From the NCBI RefSeq assembly GCF_007981265.1, contig NZ_CP034363.1:248001-312000 (forward strand): a DNA stretch of 64,000 nt, read 5' to 3'. This stretch comes from Pantoea sp. CCBC3-3-1 (GTDB lineage Bacteria; Pseudomonadota; Gammaproteobacteria; Enterobacterales; Enterobacteriaceae). Below are positions 15,401 through 25,840 of the stretch, one piece after another (positions within the stretch are counted from its first letter, which is position 1; each line of letters starts with the position of its first letter). The notes under the pieces were generated by a model. That model was not told the origin of the DNA and made no database searches. It saw nothing but the letters and a program-made list of their open reading frames with translations. The position numbers and the translations under genes are program-made.

Positions 15401-16152
15401 CCGATGCCAACGCGATGCTGGATCAGCTGAGTGCCCAGCAATCTCTTAATCCGCGCGGCGTGGTAGGGATTTTCCCGGCTAACCGCGTAGGTGATGACAT
15501 CGAAATCTATCAGGACGAGTCGCGTACCCAGGTATTGCAAGTGAGTCATCACTTACGCCAGCAGACAGAGAAGAAGGACTTTGCCAATTATTGTCTGGCT
15601 GATTTTGTAGCGCCAAAGCGCAGCGGAAAAGCCGATTATATCGGGGCATTTGCCGTCACTGGCGGGCTGGAAGAAGATGCGCTGGCTGAGGCCTGGGATG
15701 CCCAACATGATGATTACAATAAAATCATGGTCAAAGCGCTGGCCGATCGCCTGGCAGAAGGCTTTGCCGAATATCTTCATGAACGGGTGCGTAAAGTTAT
15801 CTGGGGCTTCGCCGCGACGGAGAACCTCAGTAATGAAGAGCTGATTCGCGAAAATTACCAGGGTATCCGCCCGGCACCTGGCTATCCGGCCTGCCCTGAA
15901 CATACCGAAAAAGCCACTATCTGGCAGCTGCTGGATGTGGAGCGTCATACCGGCATGAAGCTGACGGAATCCTTCGCTATGTGGCCAGGCGCAGCCGTAT
16001 CGGGTTGGTATTTCAGCCATCCTGACAGCAAATATTTTGCCGTCGCTCAAATACAGCGCGATCAGATTGAGGATTACGCCCGCCGTAAAGGCATGCTGGT
16101 CACCGATGTTGAACGCTGGCTGGCACCGAATTTAGGGTACGACGCGGACTAA
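12469..16152 (+). CDS. metH: Cobalamin-dependent methionine synthase
   Basis: Transfers methyl from 5-methyltetrahydrofolate to homocysteine through methylcobalamin. The start chosen is the GTG at 12469 ([15 protein letters not shown]), preceded by GAAGGGG, which gives 1227 residues, the E. coli length. Domains in order: homocysteine-binding zinc domain ([11 protein letters not shown] near 310), pterin-binding domain ([11 protein letters not shown] near 360), B12-binding domain with the [11 protein letters not shown] cobalamin His motif near 760, and the C-terminal reactivation domain binding S-adenosylmethionine ([15 protein letters not shown]). It needs cobalamin; synthesis genes are not in the window. 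All modules are intact. Confidence 0.98.
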   Translation: MSNRTEALHQQLAKRIMVLDGGMGTMIQRYRLSEKDFRGERFADWQSDLQGNNDLLVLTRPDVIGDIHNAYLDAGADILETNTFNATPVAMADYHMASLSAEINYTAARLARSCADEWTARTPDKPRYVAGVLGPTNRTCSISPDVNDPAFRNITFNQLVEAYRESTRALIEGGSDLIMIETVFDTLNAKAAIFAVQSEFEALGITLPLMISGTITDASGRTLSGQTTEAFYNSLRHAQPLSFGLNCALGPDELRQYVAELSRIAESYVTAHPNAGLPNAFGEYDLDAQIMAEQIGEWAQSGFLNIVGGCCGTTPVHIAAMVKAVDGIAPRQLPTLPVACRLSGLEPLNISAESLFVNVGERTNVTGSAKFKRLIKEEKYNEALDVALQQVASGAQIIDINMDEGMLDAEAAMVRFLNLIAGEPDIARVPIMIDSSKWEVIEKGLQCIQGKGIVNSISMKEGVEAFRNHARLVRRYGAAMVVMAFDELGQADTRERKIEICRRAYKILTEEVGFPPEDIIFDPNIFAVATGIEEHNNYAMDFIGACEDIKRELPYAMISGGVSNVSFSFRGNDPVREAIHAVFLYYAIRNGMDMGIVNAGQLAIYDDLAPELRDAVEDVVLNRRTDGTERLLDLAEKYRGSKADDDSTKPQAEWRSWEVGKRLEYSLVKGITEFIEDDTEAARQKASRPIEVIEGPLMAGMNVVGDLFGEGKMFLPQVVKSARVMKQAVAYLEPYIEASKEKGSTNGKIVLATVKGDVHDIGKNIVGVVLQCNNYEIIDLGVMVPSDKILKTAKEHNADIIGLSGLITPSLDEMVNVAKEMERQGFTLPLLIGGATTSKAHTAVKIEQNYSGPTVYVQNASRTVGVVSALLSATQHDDFVARTRKEYDTVRIQHARKKPRTPPVSLQVARENELSLDWENYTPPVPHRLGISEVSANIETLRNYIDWTPFFMTWSLAGKYPRILEDDVVGEEAKRLFADANAMLDQLSAQQSLNPRGVVGIFPANRVGDDIEIYQDESRTQVLQVSHHLRQQTEKKDFANYCLADFVAPKRSGKADYIGAFAVTGGLEEDALAEAWDAQHDDYNKIMVKALADRLAEGFAEYLHERVRKVIWGFAATENLSNEELIRENYQGIRPAPGYPACPEHTEKATIWQLLDVERHTGMKLTESFAMWPGAAVSGWYFSHPDSKYFAVAQIQRDQIEDYARRKGMLVTDVERWLAPNLGYDAD

Positions 16153-16281
16153 TTCCGCAGGTAGCAGCAAAGTATGACGCTGATAAAAAAGCTTTTTCGA
16201 TAAAGCGGCTAAACTTAACCGTGCCAGGGCAGGATCCTTGCTTTGGCACTCTGTTGTTAAGAAGCGAAGAGGTCAATACTG

Positions 16282-17907
16282 GTGCTAACCCTGCTTAATT
16301 TACTTTCCGCCATCGCGCTACTGGTTTGGGGCACGCACATTGTCCGGACCGGGATTATGCGTGTGTACGGCGCCGATTTACGTCGTGTGCTCAGCCGCAG
16401 CGTGGCAAAAAAACCCATGGCATTTGTTGCCGGCATTGGTGTTACCGCACTGGTGCAAAGCAGCAATGCCACTACTTTGCTGGTGACTTCTTTTGTCGCC
16501 CAGGAGCTGGTAGGGCTTACGCCCGCACTGGTGATTATTCTTGGTGCCGATGTCGGCACGGCACTGATGGCCCGCCTGCTGACGTTCGATCTTTCCTGGC
16601 TTTCTCCTCTTTTCATCTTCTTTGGCGTGGTGTTCTTCCTCGGCCGTAAACAAACGCGGGCGGGGCAGCTTGGCCGAACGAGTATCGGTTTAGGGCTGAT
16701 TCTGCTGGCGCTCCAGCTGATTGTGGCAGCGGCCACGCCAATTACCCACGCGGCAGGCGTGAAAGTTCTGTTCTCCTCGCTGACGGGCGACGTTTTGCTG
16801 GACGCCTTAATCGGTGCCGTGTTCGCCATCATCAGCTATTCCAGCCTTGCCGCAGTGCTGATTACCGCCACGCTTACCGCAACTGCGGTTATCTCGTTCA
16901 AAGTGGCGCTGTGTCTGGTTATTGGCGCGAATCTGGGAAGTGGTCTGCTGGCGATGCTCAATAACAGCACTTCTAACGCGGCCGGTAAACGAGTGGCGCT
17001 GGGCAGCCTGCTGTTTAAATTTATCGGTTCACTCATCGTCCTGCCTTTTATTGATGTGCTGGCGGAGTGGTTGCAAAAACTGCCGGTAAATGATGAAGAG
17101 TTGGTGATCTTCTTCCATGTTTTCTACAACCTGATCCGCTGCCTGATTATGGTGCCTTTTGCCGGAGCAATGGCCGGCCTGTGTCAGCGACTGATTGGGG
17201 AAGACGCGGAAACGGAGCTTCGTCTTAAGCCTAAGCATCTGGATACCAGCGCGCTTGATACGCCTGCACTGGCGCTGGCGAATGCCTCGCGGGAAACTTT
17301 GCGGCTGGGAGATGTGCTGGAGCAGATGTTGGCAACGTTCAGCAAAGTCGTGGGCGGTGAACTGCGCGAAGAACGGGAAATCCGTAAGCTGGATGACGAT
17401 GCCGACGTCCTTTATACGGCGCTCAAACTCTATCTGGCGCAAATGCCGAAGGAAGATTTGCCGGAAGAAGATTCCCGCCGCTGGGCGGAAATTATTGAGA
17501 TGGCGCTTAACCTGGAAATGGCGGGCGATATCCTTGAGCGTATGAGCGCTGACGTTGCAGACAAGTCGTTAACTGCTCGCCGCGCCTTTTCTGTTGAAGG
17601 TCTGAATGAATTAAATGCGTTACTGGAGCAGCTCACCGCTAACCTGCGCCTGAGCCTCTCGGTATTCCTCTCTCGCGATATCACCAGCGCTAAGCGACTT
17701 CGCCGCGCCAAGCACCGTTTCCGCATTACTAATCGTCGCTATTCACACAAACACGTCGATCGCCTGCATCAGCAAAATGTGCAGAGCATCGAAACCAGTT
17801 CTCTGCACTTAGGCCTGCTGGGGGATATGAAGCGTCTGAACTCGCTGTTTTGCGCCGTTGCTTACAGCGTGCTGGAACAGCCTGATGATGAGCGCGATGA
17901 GGAGTAG
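16282..17907 (+). CDS. yjbB: Na+/phosphate transporter with PhoU-like tail
   Basis: Inner-membrane protein of the PNaS (Na/Pi cotransporter II) family; the E. coli homologue has been linked to phosphate export. 541 residues, about the same as E. coli. The N-terminal half carries hydrophobic helices with two QSS-type repeats (GVTALVQSSNATTLLVTSF and the SYSSLAAVLITATLTA region), and the C-terminal part from about 330 is helical and PhoU-like. The start is the GTG at 16282. It follows metH by 129 bp as in E. coli; the next gene, panS, converges on it across a palindromic repeat. Confidence 0.93.
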   Translation: MLTLLNLLSAIALLVWGTHIVRTGIMRVYGADLRRVLSRSVAKKPMAFVAGIGVTALVQSSNATTLLVTSFVAQELVGLTPALVIILGADVGTALMARLLTFDLSWLSPLFIFFGVVFFLGRKQTRAGQLGRTSIGLGLILLALQLIVAAATPITHAAGVKVLFSSLTGDVLLDALIGAVFAIISYSSLAAVLITATLTATAVISFKVALCLVIGANLGSGLLAMLNNSTSNAAGKRVALGSLLFKFIGSLIVLPFIDVLAEWLQKLPVNDEELVIFFHVFYNLIRCLIMVPFAGAMAGLCQRLIGEDAETELRLKPKHLDTSALDTPALALANASRETLRLGDVLEQMLATFSKVVGGELREEREIRKLDDDADVLYTALKLYLAQMPKEDLPEEDSRRWAEIIEMALNLEMAGDILERMSADVADKSLTARRAFSVEGLNELNALLEQLTANLRLSLSVFLSRDITSAKRLRRAKHRFRITNRRYSHKHVDRLHQQNVQSIETSSLHLGLLGDMKRLNSLFCAVAYSVLEQPDDERDEE

Positions 17908-17938
17908 ACGGGCGACGGCTGGTGTTATAGTGCTGGTG

Positions 17939-18022
17939 GGAGGAACATGGGCCATCCAGAAAGAGGCAAAAAGCGGCGGCCCAGCCAGCTCGACACGGGC
18001 CGTCCATGGCCCGTGTTCCTCC
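17939..18022 (+). repeat. Palindromic intergenic repeat, copy A
   Basis: An 84-bp element between convergent yjbB and panS. It is bounded by a 15-bp inverted repeat with one mismatch (GGAGGAACATGGGCC / GGCCCGTGTTCCTCC). Inside, AAAAAGCGGC is followed after 21 nt by GCCGTCCATGGCCC; copy C at 32363 has both blocks at exactly the same distance, and copy B at 30145 has them 11 nt apart. In this place it could also serve as a two-way transcript end. Confidence 0.75.
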
Positions 18023-18079
18023 TGCTTTAGGGAGTGAGCCGCCCTGGCATTAAGTGAGAGAAGAAGGAGCAGAGAGAAA

Positions 18080-18997
18080 CTATTTCTTGTCGATTGGCTT
18101 GCCGGACCAGTAGCCTGCCAGCAGCGAACCCGACAAATTATGCCAGACTGAGAACAGCGCGCCCGGCAGTGCGGCCAGCGGTGAAAAATAGAGTTTTCCT
18201 AACGTTGCTGCCAGGCCTGAATTCTGCATGCCCACTTCCAGTGCCAGCGTACGGCAGGTTGACTCATCAAAGCCAAACAGCTTGCCGCCCCAGTAGCCAC
18301 CGAGCAGCCCAATTGCGTTATGCATAATAACCGCCGCAATCACCATCAGACCTACCGAGCCGATAAAGCCCTGGCTGCCCGCAACGACGGCGCTGATAAT
18401 GAGCAGAATACAGACCATCGAAAACGCAGGCAGCCAGGGCTCCACGCGCCTGACCACGCTGTTCATTGTATGGTGAACAATCAGGCCGATGCTGATTGGC
18501 ACCACGACGATTTTCACAATGCTTAACAGCATGCCGACCACATCAACCTGAATATGGGTATCCACATAGAGTTTGGTGAGCAACGGCGTGGCGAAAACGC
18601 CCACCAGTGCGGAGACGGAAGAGATGGTAACTGAAAGCGCCACGTCGCCTTTTGCGAGGTAAATCATCACGTTCGATGCCGTTCCGCTGGCAACGCTGCC
18701 CACCAGAATCATGCCCGCGGATAAATCGGGCGGCATATGGAACAGTTTAGCCAGCAGCCATGCCGCCAGCGGCATCACCAGATAGTGCAGAAACGTCCCG
18801 GCAATGACCGGGGCCGGACGCGTCAGCACCCGTTTAAAATCGTTGATATTCAGCGTTACGCCCATGCCAAACATAATGAGCATGAGCAGATAGGTTACCC
18901 AGGGACCAATGCCTAAAAACGTTTCAGGCGTGTAATAAGCGGCGACAGAGAGCAGGACTGCCCACAGCGGGAACAGACGAGTAACAGTGGCAAGCAT
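18080..18997 (-). CDS. panS: Bile acid:sodium symporter family protein, PanS-like
   Basis: 305-residue integral membrane protein of the BASS family with about ten hydrophobic segments from the first residues on. The motifs [25 protein letters not shown] and [14 protein letters not shown] are the paired discontinuous-helix signatures that form the sodium and substrate sites. It resembles the Salmonella/Klebsiella protein PanS, a transporter reported to take up pantothenate precursors such as ketopantoate. The substrate is therefore an inference; another organic anion is possible. It is not part of the corresponding E. coli segment. Monocistronic by context. Confidence 0.8.
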   Translation of the reverse strand: MLATVTRLFPLWAVLLSVAAYYTPETFLGIGPWVTYLLMLIMFGMGVTLNINDFKRVLTRPAPVIAGTFLHYLVMPLAAWLLAKLFHMPPDLSAGMILVGSVASGTASNVMIYLAKGDVALSVTISSVSALVGVFATPLLTKLYVDTHIQVDVVGMLLSIVKIVVVPISIGLIVHHTMNSVVRRVEPWLPAFSMVCILLIISAVVAGSQGFIGSVGLMVIAAVIMHNAIGLLGGYWGGKLFGFDESTCRTLALEVGMQNSGLAATLGKLYFSPLAALPGALFSVWHNLSGSLLAGYWSGKPIDKK

Positions 18998-19124
18998 AGC
19001 CAGACTTCCTTTTGATGTTGTGTCGATTTTATGCGTGAGGCCGGATGTTTTGCCCGGAACGGGGGAAAAACAGGCGTTGAATCATAACACTATTGCAAAA
19101 GAATAAGGCGGGTGGAAGGGAGAT

Positions 19125-19147
19125 TGCGGGTTAACATTTAACCCGCA
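19125..19147 (-). terminator. Hairpin downstream of aqpZ
   Basis: A perfect 10-bp inverted repeat, TGCGGGTTAA / TTAACCCGCA with a CAT loop, lies 11 bases past the aqpZ stop codon. There is no clear T run after it on the minus strand, so it may be a weak terminator or a 3'-end stabiliser. Confidence 0.5.
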
Positions 19148-19158
19148 CGGCACAACGA

Positions 19159-19851
19159 TTACGCTTTACTTGCCAGCAGGCCCCGGTAGATCAAACCGCC
19201 TGCAATACCCCCCACGATGGGCAGCAACCAGAACATCCACAGCTGATCCAACGCCCATCCACCCTGGAAAATGGCGACGGCGGTGCTGCGAGCCGGGTTG
19301 ACTGAAGTGTTAGTTACCGGAATGCTGATCAAATGAATCAGCGTTAGCGCCAGGCCAATGGCAATCGGCGCAAAACCTGCGGGCGCACGTTTATCGGTCG
19401 CACCCATAATCACAATCAGGAAGATCGCGGTGAGCACGCCTTCGGTAATCATACCGGACAGCAGTGAAAAGCCGCCTGGTGAATGCTCACCGTAGCCATT
19501 TGAAGCGAAACCGCTGGCTACGGCGTCGAAAGAAGCCTGACCGCTGGCGATGAGATAAAGCACGCCTGCCGCGACAATACCGCCAATAACCTGAGCCACG
19601 ATATAACCTGCCACCCGCGAGCCGGGAAAACGTCCGCCCGCCCACAGGCCAAACGTGACGGCAGGATTAAAATGGCCACCTGAAATATGGCCAACGGCAA
19701 AAGCCATCACCAATACGGTTAAGCCAAACGCCAGTGCCACACCGGCGAAGCCAATTCCCAATTCAGGAAAGGCTGCGGCTAATACTGCGCTGCCACATCC
19801 TCCGAGCACCAGAACAAACGTCCCCAGTACCTCTGCCATATACTTACGCAT
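19159..19851 (-). CDS. aqpZ: Aquaporin Z
   Basis: Six-helix water channel of the inner membrane, 230 residues (E. coli 231). The two half-helix NPA motifs are present ([13 protein letters not shown], Asn62; [11 protein letters not shown], Asn185). The narrow aromatic/arginine filter has Phe42, His173 and Arg188 in the positions expected for a water-selective channel rather than a glycerol facilitator. It starts at the ATG at 19851. In E. coli aqpZ sits elsewhere on the chromosome. Monocistronic by context. Confidence 0.96.
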   Translation of the reverse strand: MRKYMAEVLGTFVLVLGGCGSAVLAAAFPELGIGFAGVALAFGLTVLVMAFAVGHISGGHFNPAVTFGLWAGGRFPGSRVAGYIVAQVIGGIVAAGVLYLIASGQASFDAVASGFASNGYGEHSPGGFSLLSGMITEGVLTAIFLIVIMGATDKRAPAGFAPIAIGLALTLIHLISIPVTNTSVNPARSTAVAIFQGGWALDQLWMFWLLPIVGGIAGGLIYRGLLASKA

Positions 19852-20046
19852 TTACTCTATCCTCGTTTATTTGATTTAACGCCGCAATTATCCCTGGTGA
19901 ATCCAACCGGAAAATCAACGAGCGAGAGAATATGCGGACAGCACGGGTTTAAGCCTGATTAATGCAGAGTAAATTGCGTTAGATCAATTAAGTAACGGCG
20001 GTCAAATGAGGTTGTGGCAGGTCAGCACCGCGCCGATCGTGGTGCA

Positions 20047-20080
20047 GAAAAAACAAAACCCCACGCCGAAGCGCGGGGTT
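20047..20080 (-). terminator. lysC terminator
   Basis: On the minus strand AACCCCGCGC and GCGTGGGGTT pair with one G-U, closed by a TTCG tetraloop and followed by TTGTTTTTT. It lies about 40 bp after the lysC stop codon. A strong Rho-independent terminator. Confidence 0.92.
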
Positions 20081-20119
20081 AGTTGTTACTCACAAACCTG
20101 GAAAGGTCGGCCGCAGCGG

Positions 20120-21472
20120 CTACTCGAACAGATTTCGGTGCAATGCCCGTACGACCTGCTCGGCATCGTTGCCCGGCACCAGGAAGCACAGGTTGTAGCT
20201 GCTGGCACCGTAACAAATCAGACGCAGATTGAAAGGCTCAAGCACGCCAAAGACCTCTTTACCGACGCCACAAGCCTGCGACAGCTTGTTGCCAATCAAT
20301 GCCACCAGCGCCAGGTTTTCTTCCACTTCCACCCGGCACAGCGAGGAAAGTTCGGTCAGCAACGCCTGAGTCAGTAAACTGTCACCGGTCGAGGTCGATC
20401 CTGTGGTATCCAGCGTCAGCGCGATGCTCACTTCTGAAGTGGTAATCAGGTCAACGGAAATGTTATGGCGAGCCAAAATGGTGAACACTTCCACCAGGAA
20501 ACCACGTGCATGCAACATGTTGAGGCTGTGCAGCGTGAGCAGCGTTTGTCGGCGGCGTAATGCCAGCGCGCGGAATAGCGGCGGATTCTGTGTTTCATTG
20601 CAGACGCGCGTACCGCCGGCGGCAGGATCTTTACTTGAACCGACAAAAACCGGGATATCGCTACGAACCGCAGGCAACAAGGTTGCTGGATGCAGGACTT
20701 TGGCACCGAAAGTCGCCATCTCAGCCGCTTCTTCAAAGGTAATTTCGTCGATGCGTTTTGCGGTTGGCACCACGCGAGGATCGGTAGTGTAAATGCCCGG
20801 CACATCGGTCCAGATATCAATGCGGCTGGCATGCAGCGCTTCGCCCAGCAGCGCCGCGGTATAGTCGCTGCCACCGCGTCCCAACGTCGTGGTGCGTCCT
20901 TTGGCTTCGCTACCAATAAAGCCCTGAGTGACAATCAGCGCGTCGGCAAGGCGTGGGGCGAGCTGAGCCTGGGTTAGCTCAGAGAGCAGACTGACATCCG
21001 GCTCGGCGCGGCCAAAGCGATCGTTAGTCCGTAAAACTTTACGCACGTCAAACCACTGGGCATTGACGCTACGCTGGCGCAGGATTTCAACGAACAGCAG
21101 GCTGGACATCAGCTCGCCGTGGCTAACCAGCTCATCCGTCAGCGCGGTTGACGTCGCGAGTGCGGCGGCTTCGGACAACATCGTAATGTTCTCCATCACG
21201 CGGTCGACTTCTTCACGGATGACGTCCGGCTGTGAGAGCCGATCGACAATCGCGTACTGAATCCGGCGGATCTCATCCAGCAGGTAAGCGCGCTGCTCCT
21301 GCTCCTGACCTTCAGCCAGAGAAACAAGCAGGTTGGTAACGCCCGCAGAAGCGGAGAGCACCACCAGACGCGTGTTCGGATCGGACAGCACCACGTCGGC
21401 GCTTCGGTTCATGGCAGTAAAATCGGCAACGCTGGTGCCGCCAAATTTCGCCACGATCAATGATTGGGACAT
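20120..21472 (-). CDS. lysC: Lysine-sensitive aspartokinase III
   Basis: Phosphorylates aspartate as the first step of the lysine, threonine and methionine family and is feedback-inhibited by lysine in E. coli. 450 residues (E. coli 449). The kinase domain carries VAKFGGTSVADF at the N-terminus and TLGRGGSDYTAALLGEAL near 200. The C-terminal ACT region from about 300 contains the allosteric site. The ATG at 21472 is used, with GAGG about 13 nt upstream. It is preceded by a lysine riboswitch and followed by a strong terminator, so it is a single-gene unit. Confidence 0.98.
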   Translation of the reverse strand: MSQSLIVAKFGGTSVADFTAMNRSADVVLSDPNTRLVVLSASAGVTNLLVSLAEGQEQEQRAYLLDEIRRIQYAIVDRLSQPDVIREEVDRVMENITMLSEAAALATSTALTDELVSHGELMSSLLFVEILRQRSVNAQWFDVRKVLRTNDRFGRAEPDVSLLSELTQAQLAPRLADALIVTQGFIGSEAKGRTTTLGRGGSDYTAALLGEALHASRIDIWTDVPGIYTTDPRVVPTAKRIDEITFEEAAEMATFGAKVLHPATLLPAVRSDIPVFVGSSKDPAAGGTRVCNETQNPPLFRALALRRRQTLLTLHSLNMLHARGFLVEVFTILARHNISVDLITTSEVSIALTLDTTGSTSTGDSLLTQALLTELSSLCRVEVEENLALVALIGNKLSQACGVGKEVFGVLEPFNLRLICYGASSYNLCFLVPGNDAEQVVRALHRNLFE

Positions 21473-21567
21473 AGACTTGACATACCTCGTGTCAGGTTAA
21501 ATTCTATCAGCCTTGGCACAAGGGAAGAGCGGAAACGGGGCATACGTAGAAAGGGGCTTACTACGAG

Positions 21568-21895
21568 TCACCCAGAAGCGCCCCACCTTGCATACCTGCT
21601 TACTTAACGCCGCATGGGTTGGCCAGGTTAATGCACTGGAATCGCTCACAATAAGCCGATTGAAATGCCTTAACGTGCCGCCCGCGTACAGCGTCAATTA
21701 ATCTGGTAGGGATCGTTCGATTAGCGAACGAGCCTGGTGACAACCCAGAGGATTCAGCCCCTGTAGCCGATACGCACCATCCGCATGGTTTGTACCTCGG
21801 CGTCGCACCCCATGGTGTGTTTTCTCGGGATTCGGTTCCTCCAACACACTGCCTGGGCGACGCGCCTCTTCTGGCCTGCGCATCAGATGCGCAGC
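21568..21895 (-). ncRNA. Lysine riboswitch (L box) in the lysC leader, enlarged P5 arm
   Basis: Read on the minus strand, the leader has the conserved lysine-aptamer core. An upstream hairpin CTGCGCATCTGATGCGCAG (21877-21895) precedes CCAGAAG (21868-21874), the P1 5' strand, which is followed by AGGCGCG. Then come a GTTGGAGG-type segment, GCCGAGG...TCGGC (P3), and the conserved TACAGGGGCTGAATCCTCTGG-like P4 region near 21745-21775. The P1 3' strand CTTCTGG is at 21572-21578, within CTTCTGGGTGA as in E. coli. P5, closed by CACC (21736-21739) and GGTG (21584-21587), encloses 148 nt against roughly 30 in E. coli. Repression of lysC when lysine binds is inferred from the class. Confidence 0.9.
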
Positions 21896-21930
21896 TAGCC
21901 GCCCAGAAATACCGGGTTATTGCTTCGCTG

Positions 21931-23733
21931 TCAATCCCCGGTCTTTGAGGATTCTTCACTTTGCACCAGCGCAATAACCGTGCAGGGCAGTTTGGGCGGC
22001 TTACCATCATGCACTTTCAGCTTGCCCTGCGCATCCTGTACAAAAAGCAGTACCGCCGTCTGGTTCTTTTCCAGGTATTCCTGCCAGCCGAAGTTTTCGC
22101 TCAGTCCGGTGGCTTTAATGACGCCGCCTTTTGCCAGCAGGCTACTGAGGCGGGCATAGGTTGATTCCTGACTGAATAACACTTCATGACGGCGGAAGCG
22201 TGGGCTTTCGCTGTCGCGGCGGCCTCGCAGCGTGGCACCTGAGCGAACAGCCGCCACGTTGTCGTTACCGAAAATATGGCTGAAGTGATAAACGGCCAAA
22301 GCATTCTGATGACGATTCGGCGAGAGGGCAAGAACCTGTGCGGTTTCGCTGAGATCGAGGAAGTTCTCCGCATGATCTGACCAGGCGTTGCCATAATAGG
22401 CCGGAATGCCTTCCATTCTTGCCAGACGGTAATATTCCCAGCTGCTGTCGGTCACCAGCACCGGCAAATCCAATTTTTGCAGTGCGGCGGCCAAGGCACG
22501 AGCGACGCTGTTGGCACCAATAATCAGAATGCCGCGAGGCTCACGTTGCTGCACACGCAGCACACGCGCTAAAAATGCGCTGGTCAGGCTTTGCAACACC
22601 ACGGTGCCGATAATCACCGCAAATACCACCGTTACCAGCTTACTGGCGCCCTCATATCCGGTCTTTTCCAGCGTCAGAGCAAACAGCGAGCTAACCGCCG
22701 CCGCGACAATACCGCGAGGAGAAATCCAGCTCAGTAACAGTTTATCGCGCCACGACAGCTGCGATCCCCAGGTGGAAAACAGGATACAAAGCGGGCGGGC
22801 GATAAACTGCACCACCAGCAGCAGGCCGACCAATGGCCACCCCATCGCCAGCAGTGCGTTGAGGTCCAGTCTGGCAGCCAGAATGATAAACAGCGCGGAG
22901 ATCAACAGTGCCGATAGCTCTTCTTTAAAGGCAATAATCTCATTCAAATCGACATCATGCATGTTAGCCAGCCAGATGCCCATTACCGTAACGGTTAACA
23001 GGCCCGACTCGTCTGCGATGGCGTTGGACACGCCGAAAGCGGTTAGCATCACGGCCAGTACCGCGAAATTTTGCAGATAGCCGGGCAGCCAGACGCGTTT
23101 TAAAGCCAGGCCCATCAGCCAGCCAAACAGCACGCCGCCAATGGCGCCAACCACCACGGTCAGGCCAAACGTCCAGAACAGATGCGCCAGCGACTCCGCT
23201 TTTTGCTGTAGCACAATGAATTCAAAGACCAGCAGCGTAAAAATAGCGCCCACCGGATCGATAACGATACCTTCCCAGCGCAGGATTTGGTTAATGGCTT
23301 TATTGGGGCGCACCACGCGCATCAGCGGCGCAATCACCGTCGGCCCGGTAACGACCGTCACGGCACCGACCAGCGCCGCCAGTTCAGGCGGAAAGTTGAG
23401 CAGCAGCCAGCAGGTTATGCCAATCGCCAGAAAAGTGACCAGCATGCCGATCGTCACCAGATTACGTACAACCTTGCCCAGGCCACGGATTTCATCGAAG
23501 CGCAGCGTTAACGCGCCCTCGAACAGAATAATCGCCACCGACAGCGAAACGAGAGGGAACAACAGCGCCCCGAACAGCGCATCCGGCTGCAAAACATGTC
23601 CGACCGGCCCCAGGAGAATGCCGAAAACCAGCAGCGGCAAAATTGCGGGCAGACGCAGCAACCAGGCCAGCCACTGGGCTACCAGCGAACTTAATCCAAT
23701 GATAACCAACAGGAGTGGGGCAGAAAGCACCAT
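21931..23733 (-). CDS. CPA1-type Na+(K+)/H+ antiporter with TrkA-N-like domain
   Basis: Inner-membrane cation/proton exchanger of the NhaP-like (CPA1) type. The start is taken as the ATG at 23733 (MVLSAPLLLVIIGLSSLV), preceded by AAAGGAAAA; the frame is open eight codons further but without a ribosome site. About 600 residues. Residues 1-390 contain around twelve membrane helices, including LPAILPLLVFGILLGPVGH, ILFEGALTLRF, TVVTGPTVIAPLMR and the WEGIVIDPVGAI segment with the acidic residues typical of transport. From about 400 a soluble Rossmann-like part (GILIIGANSVARALAAAL) suggests NAD(H) or nucleotide sensing. Divergent from pgi. Ion preference cannot be read from sequence. Confidence 0.88.
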   Translation of the reverse strand: MVLSAPLLLVIIGLSSLVAQWLAWLLRLPAILPLLVFGILLGPVGHVLQPDALFGALLFPLVSLSVAIILFEGALTLRFDEIRGLGKVVRNLVTIGMLVTFLAIGITCWLLLNFPPELAALVGAVTVVTGPTVIAPLMRVVRPNKAINQILRWEGIVIDPVGAIFTLLVFEFIVLQQKAESLAHLFWTFGLTVVVGAIGGVLFGWLMGLALKRVWLPGYLQNFAVLAVMLTAFGVSNAIADESGLLTVTVMGIWLANMHDVDLNEIIAFKEELSALLISALFIILAARLDLNALLAMGWPLVGLLLVVQFIARPLCILFSTWGSQLSWRDKLLLSWISPRGIVAAAVSSLFALTLEKTGYEGASKLVTVVFAVIIGTVVLQSLTSAFLARVLRVQQREPRGILIIGANSVARALAAALQKLDLPVLVTDSSWEYYRLARMEGIPAYYGNAWSDHAENFLDLSETAQVLALSPNRHQNALAVYHFSHIFGNDNVAAVRSGATLRGRRDSESPRFRRHEVLFSQESTYARLSSLLAKGGVIKATGLSENFGWQEYLEKNQTAVLLFVQDAQGKLKVHDGKPPKLPCTVIALVQSEESSKTGD

Positions 23734-23948
23734 AAAAATTTTTCCTTTAAAGGGCAAGAATAGTCATACTGAAACGCATCGGGCATCGTCCCGCCGCCTG
23801 AATTATAAATAGCCCCGGGCAAAAGGGAGGAAAACTTCTCTCCCGATAGCTGTCACCTGTTGCAGGAAAAGGCGAGCGGCAAGCAGGTAACAGGTAACAT
23901 GGCGTCCGGTCTGATTTACGGTTCTTAAATAAAAAAGAGTGTGTTGCT

Positions 23949-25598
23949 ATGAAAAATATCAATCCGACACAAACCGCTGCCTGGCAAGCGTTGCAGCAGC
24001 ATTTTGAAGAGATGAAAGAGGTACAAATCGCCGATCTGTTCGCCAAAGATGGCAACCGTTTCGCGAATTTTTCTGCCACCTTCGACGATCTGATGCTGGT
24101 GGACTTCTCTAAAAACCGCATTACCAGTGAAACGCTGGCGAAGCTCCAGGACCTGGCAAAAGAAACCGATCTACAGGGCGCCATCAAGTCCATGTTCTCT
24201 GGCGAGAAAATTAACCGCACCGAAGATCGCGCCGTACTGCACGTCGCGCTGCGTAACCGTAGCAATACGCCAATCAAGGTGGACGGCAAAGACGTTATGC
24301 CGGAAGTGAATGCGGTACTGGAGAAGATGAAATCTTTCTCTGAGCGCATTATTAGCGGTGAATGGAAAGGCTATACCGGCAAGCCGATTACCGACGTGGT
24401 CAATATCGGTATCGGCGGCTCGGATCTGGGTCCGTTCATGGTCACAGAGGCGCTGCGTCCGTATAAAAACCACCTTAATATGCATTTCGTCTCCAACGTT
24501 GACGGCACGCACATTGCGGAAACGGTAAAAGATCTTAACCCGGAAACCACGCTGTTCCTGGTGGCGTCAAAAACCTTCACCACCCAGGAAACCATGACCA
24601 ACGCCCACAGCGCGCGCGACTGGTTCCTGAAAGCGGCAGGCGATGAGCAACACGTCGCGAAGCACTTTGCCGCACTCTCTACCAATGCTAAAGCAGTCGG
24701 TGAATTTGGTATTGATACGGCGAATATGTTCGAGTTTTGGGACTGGGTTGGCGGGCGTTACTCGCTCTGGTCAGCGATCGGTCTGTCGATCATTCTGTCC
24801 ATCGGCTTTGATAATTTCGAAAAGCTGTTAAGCGGCGCGCACGCCATGGACAACCACTTCTCAACCACGCCTGCCGAGCAGAACCTGCCGGTGATTCTGG
24901 CGCTGATTGGAATCTGGTATAACAATTTCTTCGGTGCGGAAACCGAAGCGATCCTGCCTTACGATCAGTACATGCACCGCTTTGCCGCTTATTTCCAGCA
25001 GGGCAACATGGAATCGAACGGCAAATATGTCGATCGCAACGGCAATCCTGTTTCCTACGAAACGGGCCCGATTATCTGGGGCGAGCCGGGTACCAACGGT
25101 CAGCATGCTTTCTACCAGCTGATCCATCAGGGCACCAAACTGGTTCCGTGTGATTTCATTGCGCCAGCGAACAGCCATAACAAGCTGGGCGATCATCACG
25201 CCAAGCTGCTGTCGAACTTCTTTGCTCAGACCGAAGCGCTGGCGTTTGGTAAGTCTCGCGAAACCGTTGAAAAAGAGTTTGCCGATGCGGGCCAGGAAGC
25301 GAAGGCCGTTGAGCATATCGTTCCGTTTAAAGTGTTCGAAGGCAACCGTCCAACCAACTCTATTCTGCTGCGCGACATCACGCCGTTCAGTCTGGGCGCG
25401 TTGATTGCGCTGTATGAACACAAGATCTTTACTCAGGGCGTGATTCTTAACATCTTCACCTTCGATCAGTGGGGCGTAGAGTTAGGTAAACAGCTGGCTA
25501 ACCGTATTCTGCCTGAGCTATCCGGCAGCGAGCAGGTCAGCAGCCACGACAGCTCAACTAACGGATTGATTAATCTCTATAAAAACTGGCGCGGTTAA
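23949..25598 (+). CDS. pgi: Glucose-6-phosphate isomerase
   Basis: Interconverts glucose-6-phosphate and fructose-6-phosphate in glycolysis. It has 549 residues, the E. coli length, and is collinear throughout. Signature segments seen are [25 protein letters not shown], the [14 protein letters not shown] motif near 265, and [13 protein letters not shown] near the C-terminus. The ATG at 23949 matches the family start. It lies downstream of lysC as in E. coli, with an antiporter gene inserted between them, and is followed by a clear terminator. Confidence 0.98.
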   Translation: MKNINPTQTAAWQALQQHFEEMKEVQIADLFAKDGNRFANFSATFDDLMLVDFSKNRITSETLAKLQDLAKETDLQGAIKSMFSGEKINRTEDRAVLHVALRNRSNTPIKVDGKDVMPEVNAVLEKMKSFSERIISGEWKGYTGKPITDVVNIGIGGSDLGPFMVTEALRPYKNHLNMHFVSNVDGTHIAETVKDLNPETTLFLVASKTFTTQETMTNAHSARDWFLKAAGDEQHVAKHFAALSTNAKAVGEFGIDTANMFEFWDWVGGRYSLWSAIGLSIILSIGFDNFEKLLSGAHAMDNHFSTTPAEQNLPVILALIGIWYNNFFGAETEAILPYDQYMHRFAAYFQQGNMESNGKYVDRNGNPVSYETGPIIWGEPGTNGQHAFYQLIHQGTKLVPCDFIAPANSHNKLGDHHAKLLSNFFAQTEALAFGKSRETVEKEFADAGQEAKAVEHIVPFKVFEGNRPTNSILLRDITPFSLGALIALYEHKIFTQGVILNIFTFDQWGVELGKQLANRILPELSGSEQVSSHDSSTNGLINLYKNWRG

Positions 25599-25634
25599 TG
25601 CGGTATTTAGCATAGGCTAATTCTCAGTTTACGG

Positions 25635-25670
25635 GGCCGGAGGCAACATCTCCGGCCTTGCTGTTTTTTA
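25635..25670 (+). terminator. pgi terminator
   Basis: GGCCGGAG and CTCCGGCC form an 8-bp GC-rich stem with a GCAACAT loop, followed by TTGCTGTTTTTT. It sits 37 bp after the pgi stop codon. Confidence 0.92.
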
Positions 25671-25840
25671 TGCCGTGCGTTTTAAAACAACAATCAGATC
25701 CACCTTTAACTATTTTTGGTCCTGATTGACAGAAATACCCTTCCTGCTTTTAGGCGCATCAGGCGCGGTGCCAGCCCGAAGAAAGCACAAAAACGCATTT
25801 CCTTTACCACCATTCATTGCTGAAATGGCAAGGCAGGGGT

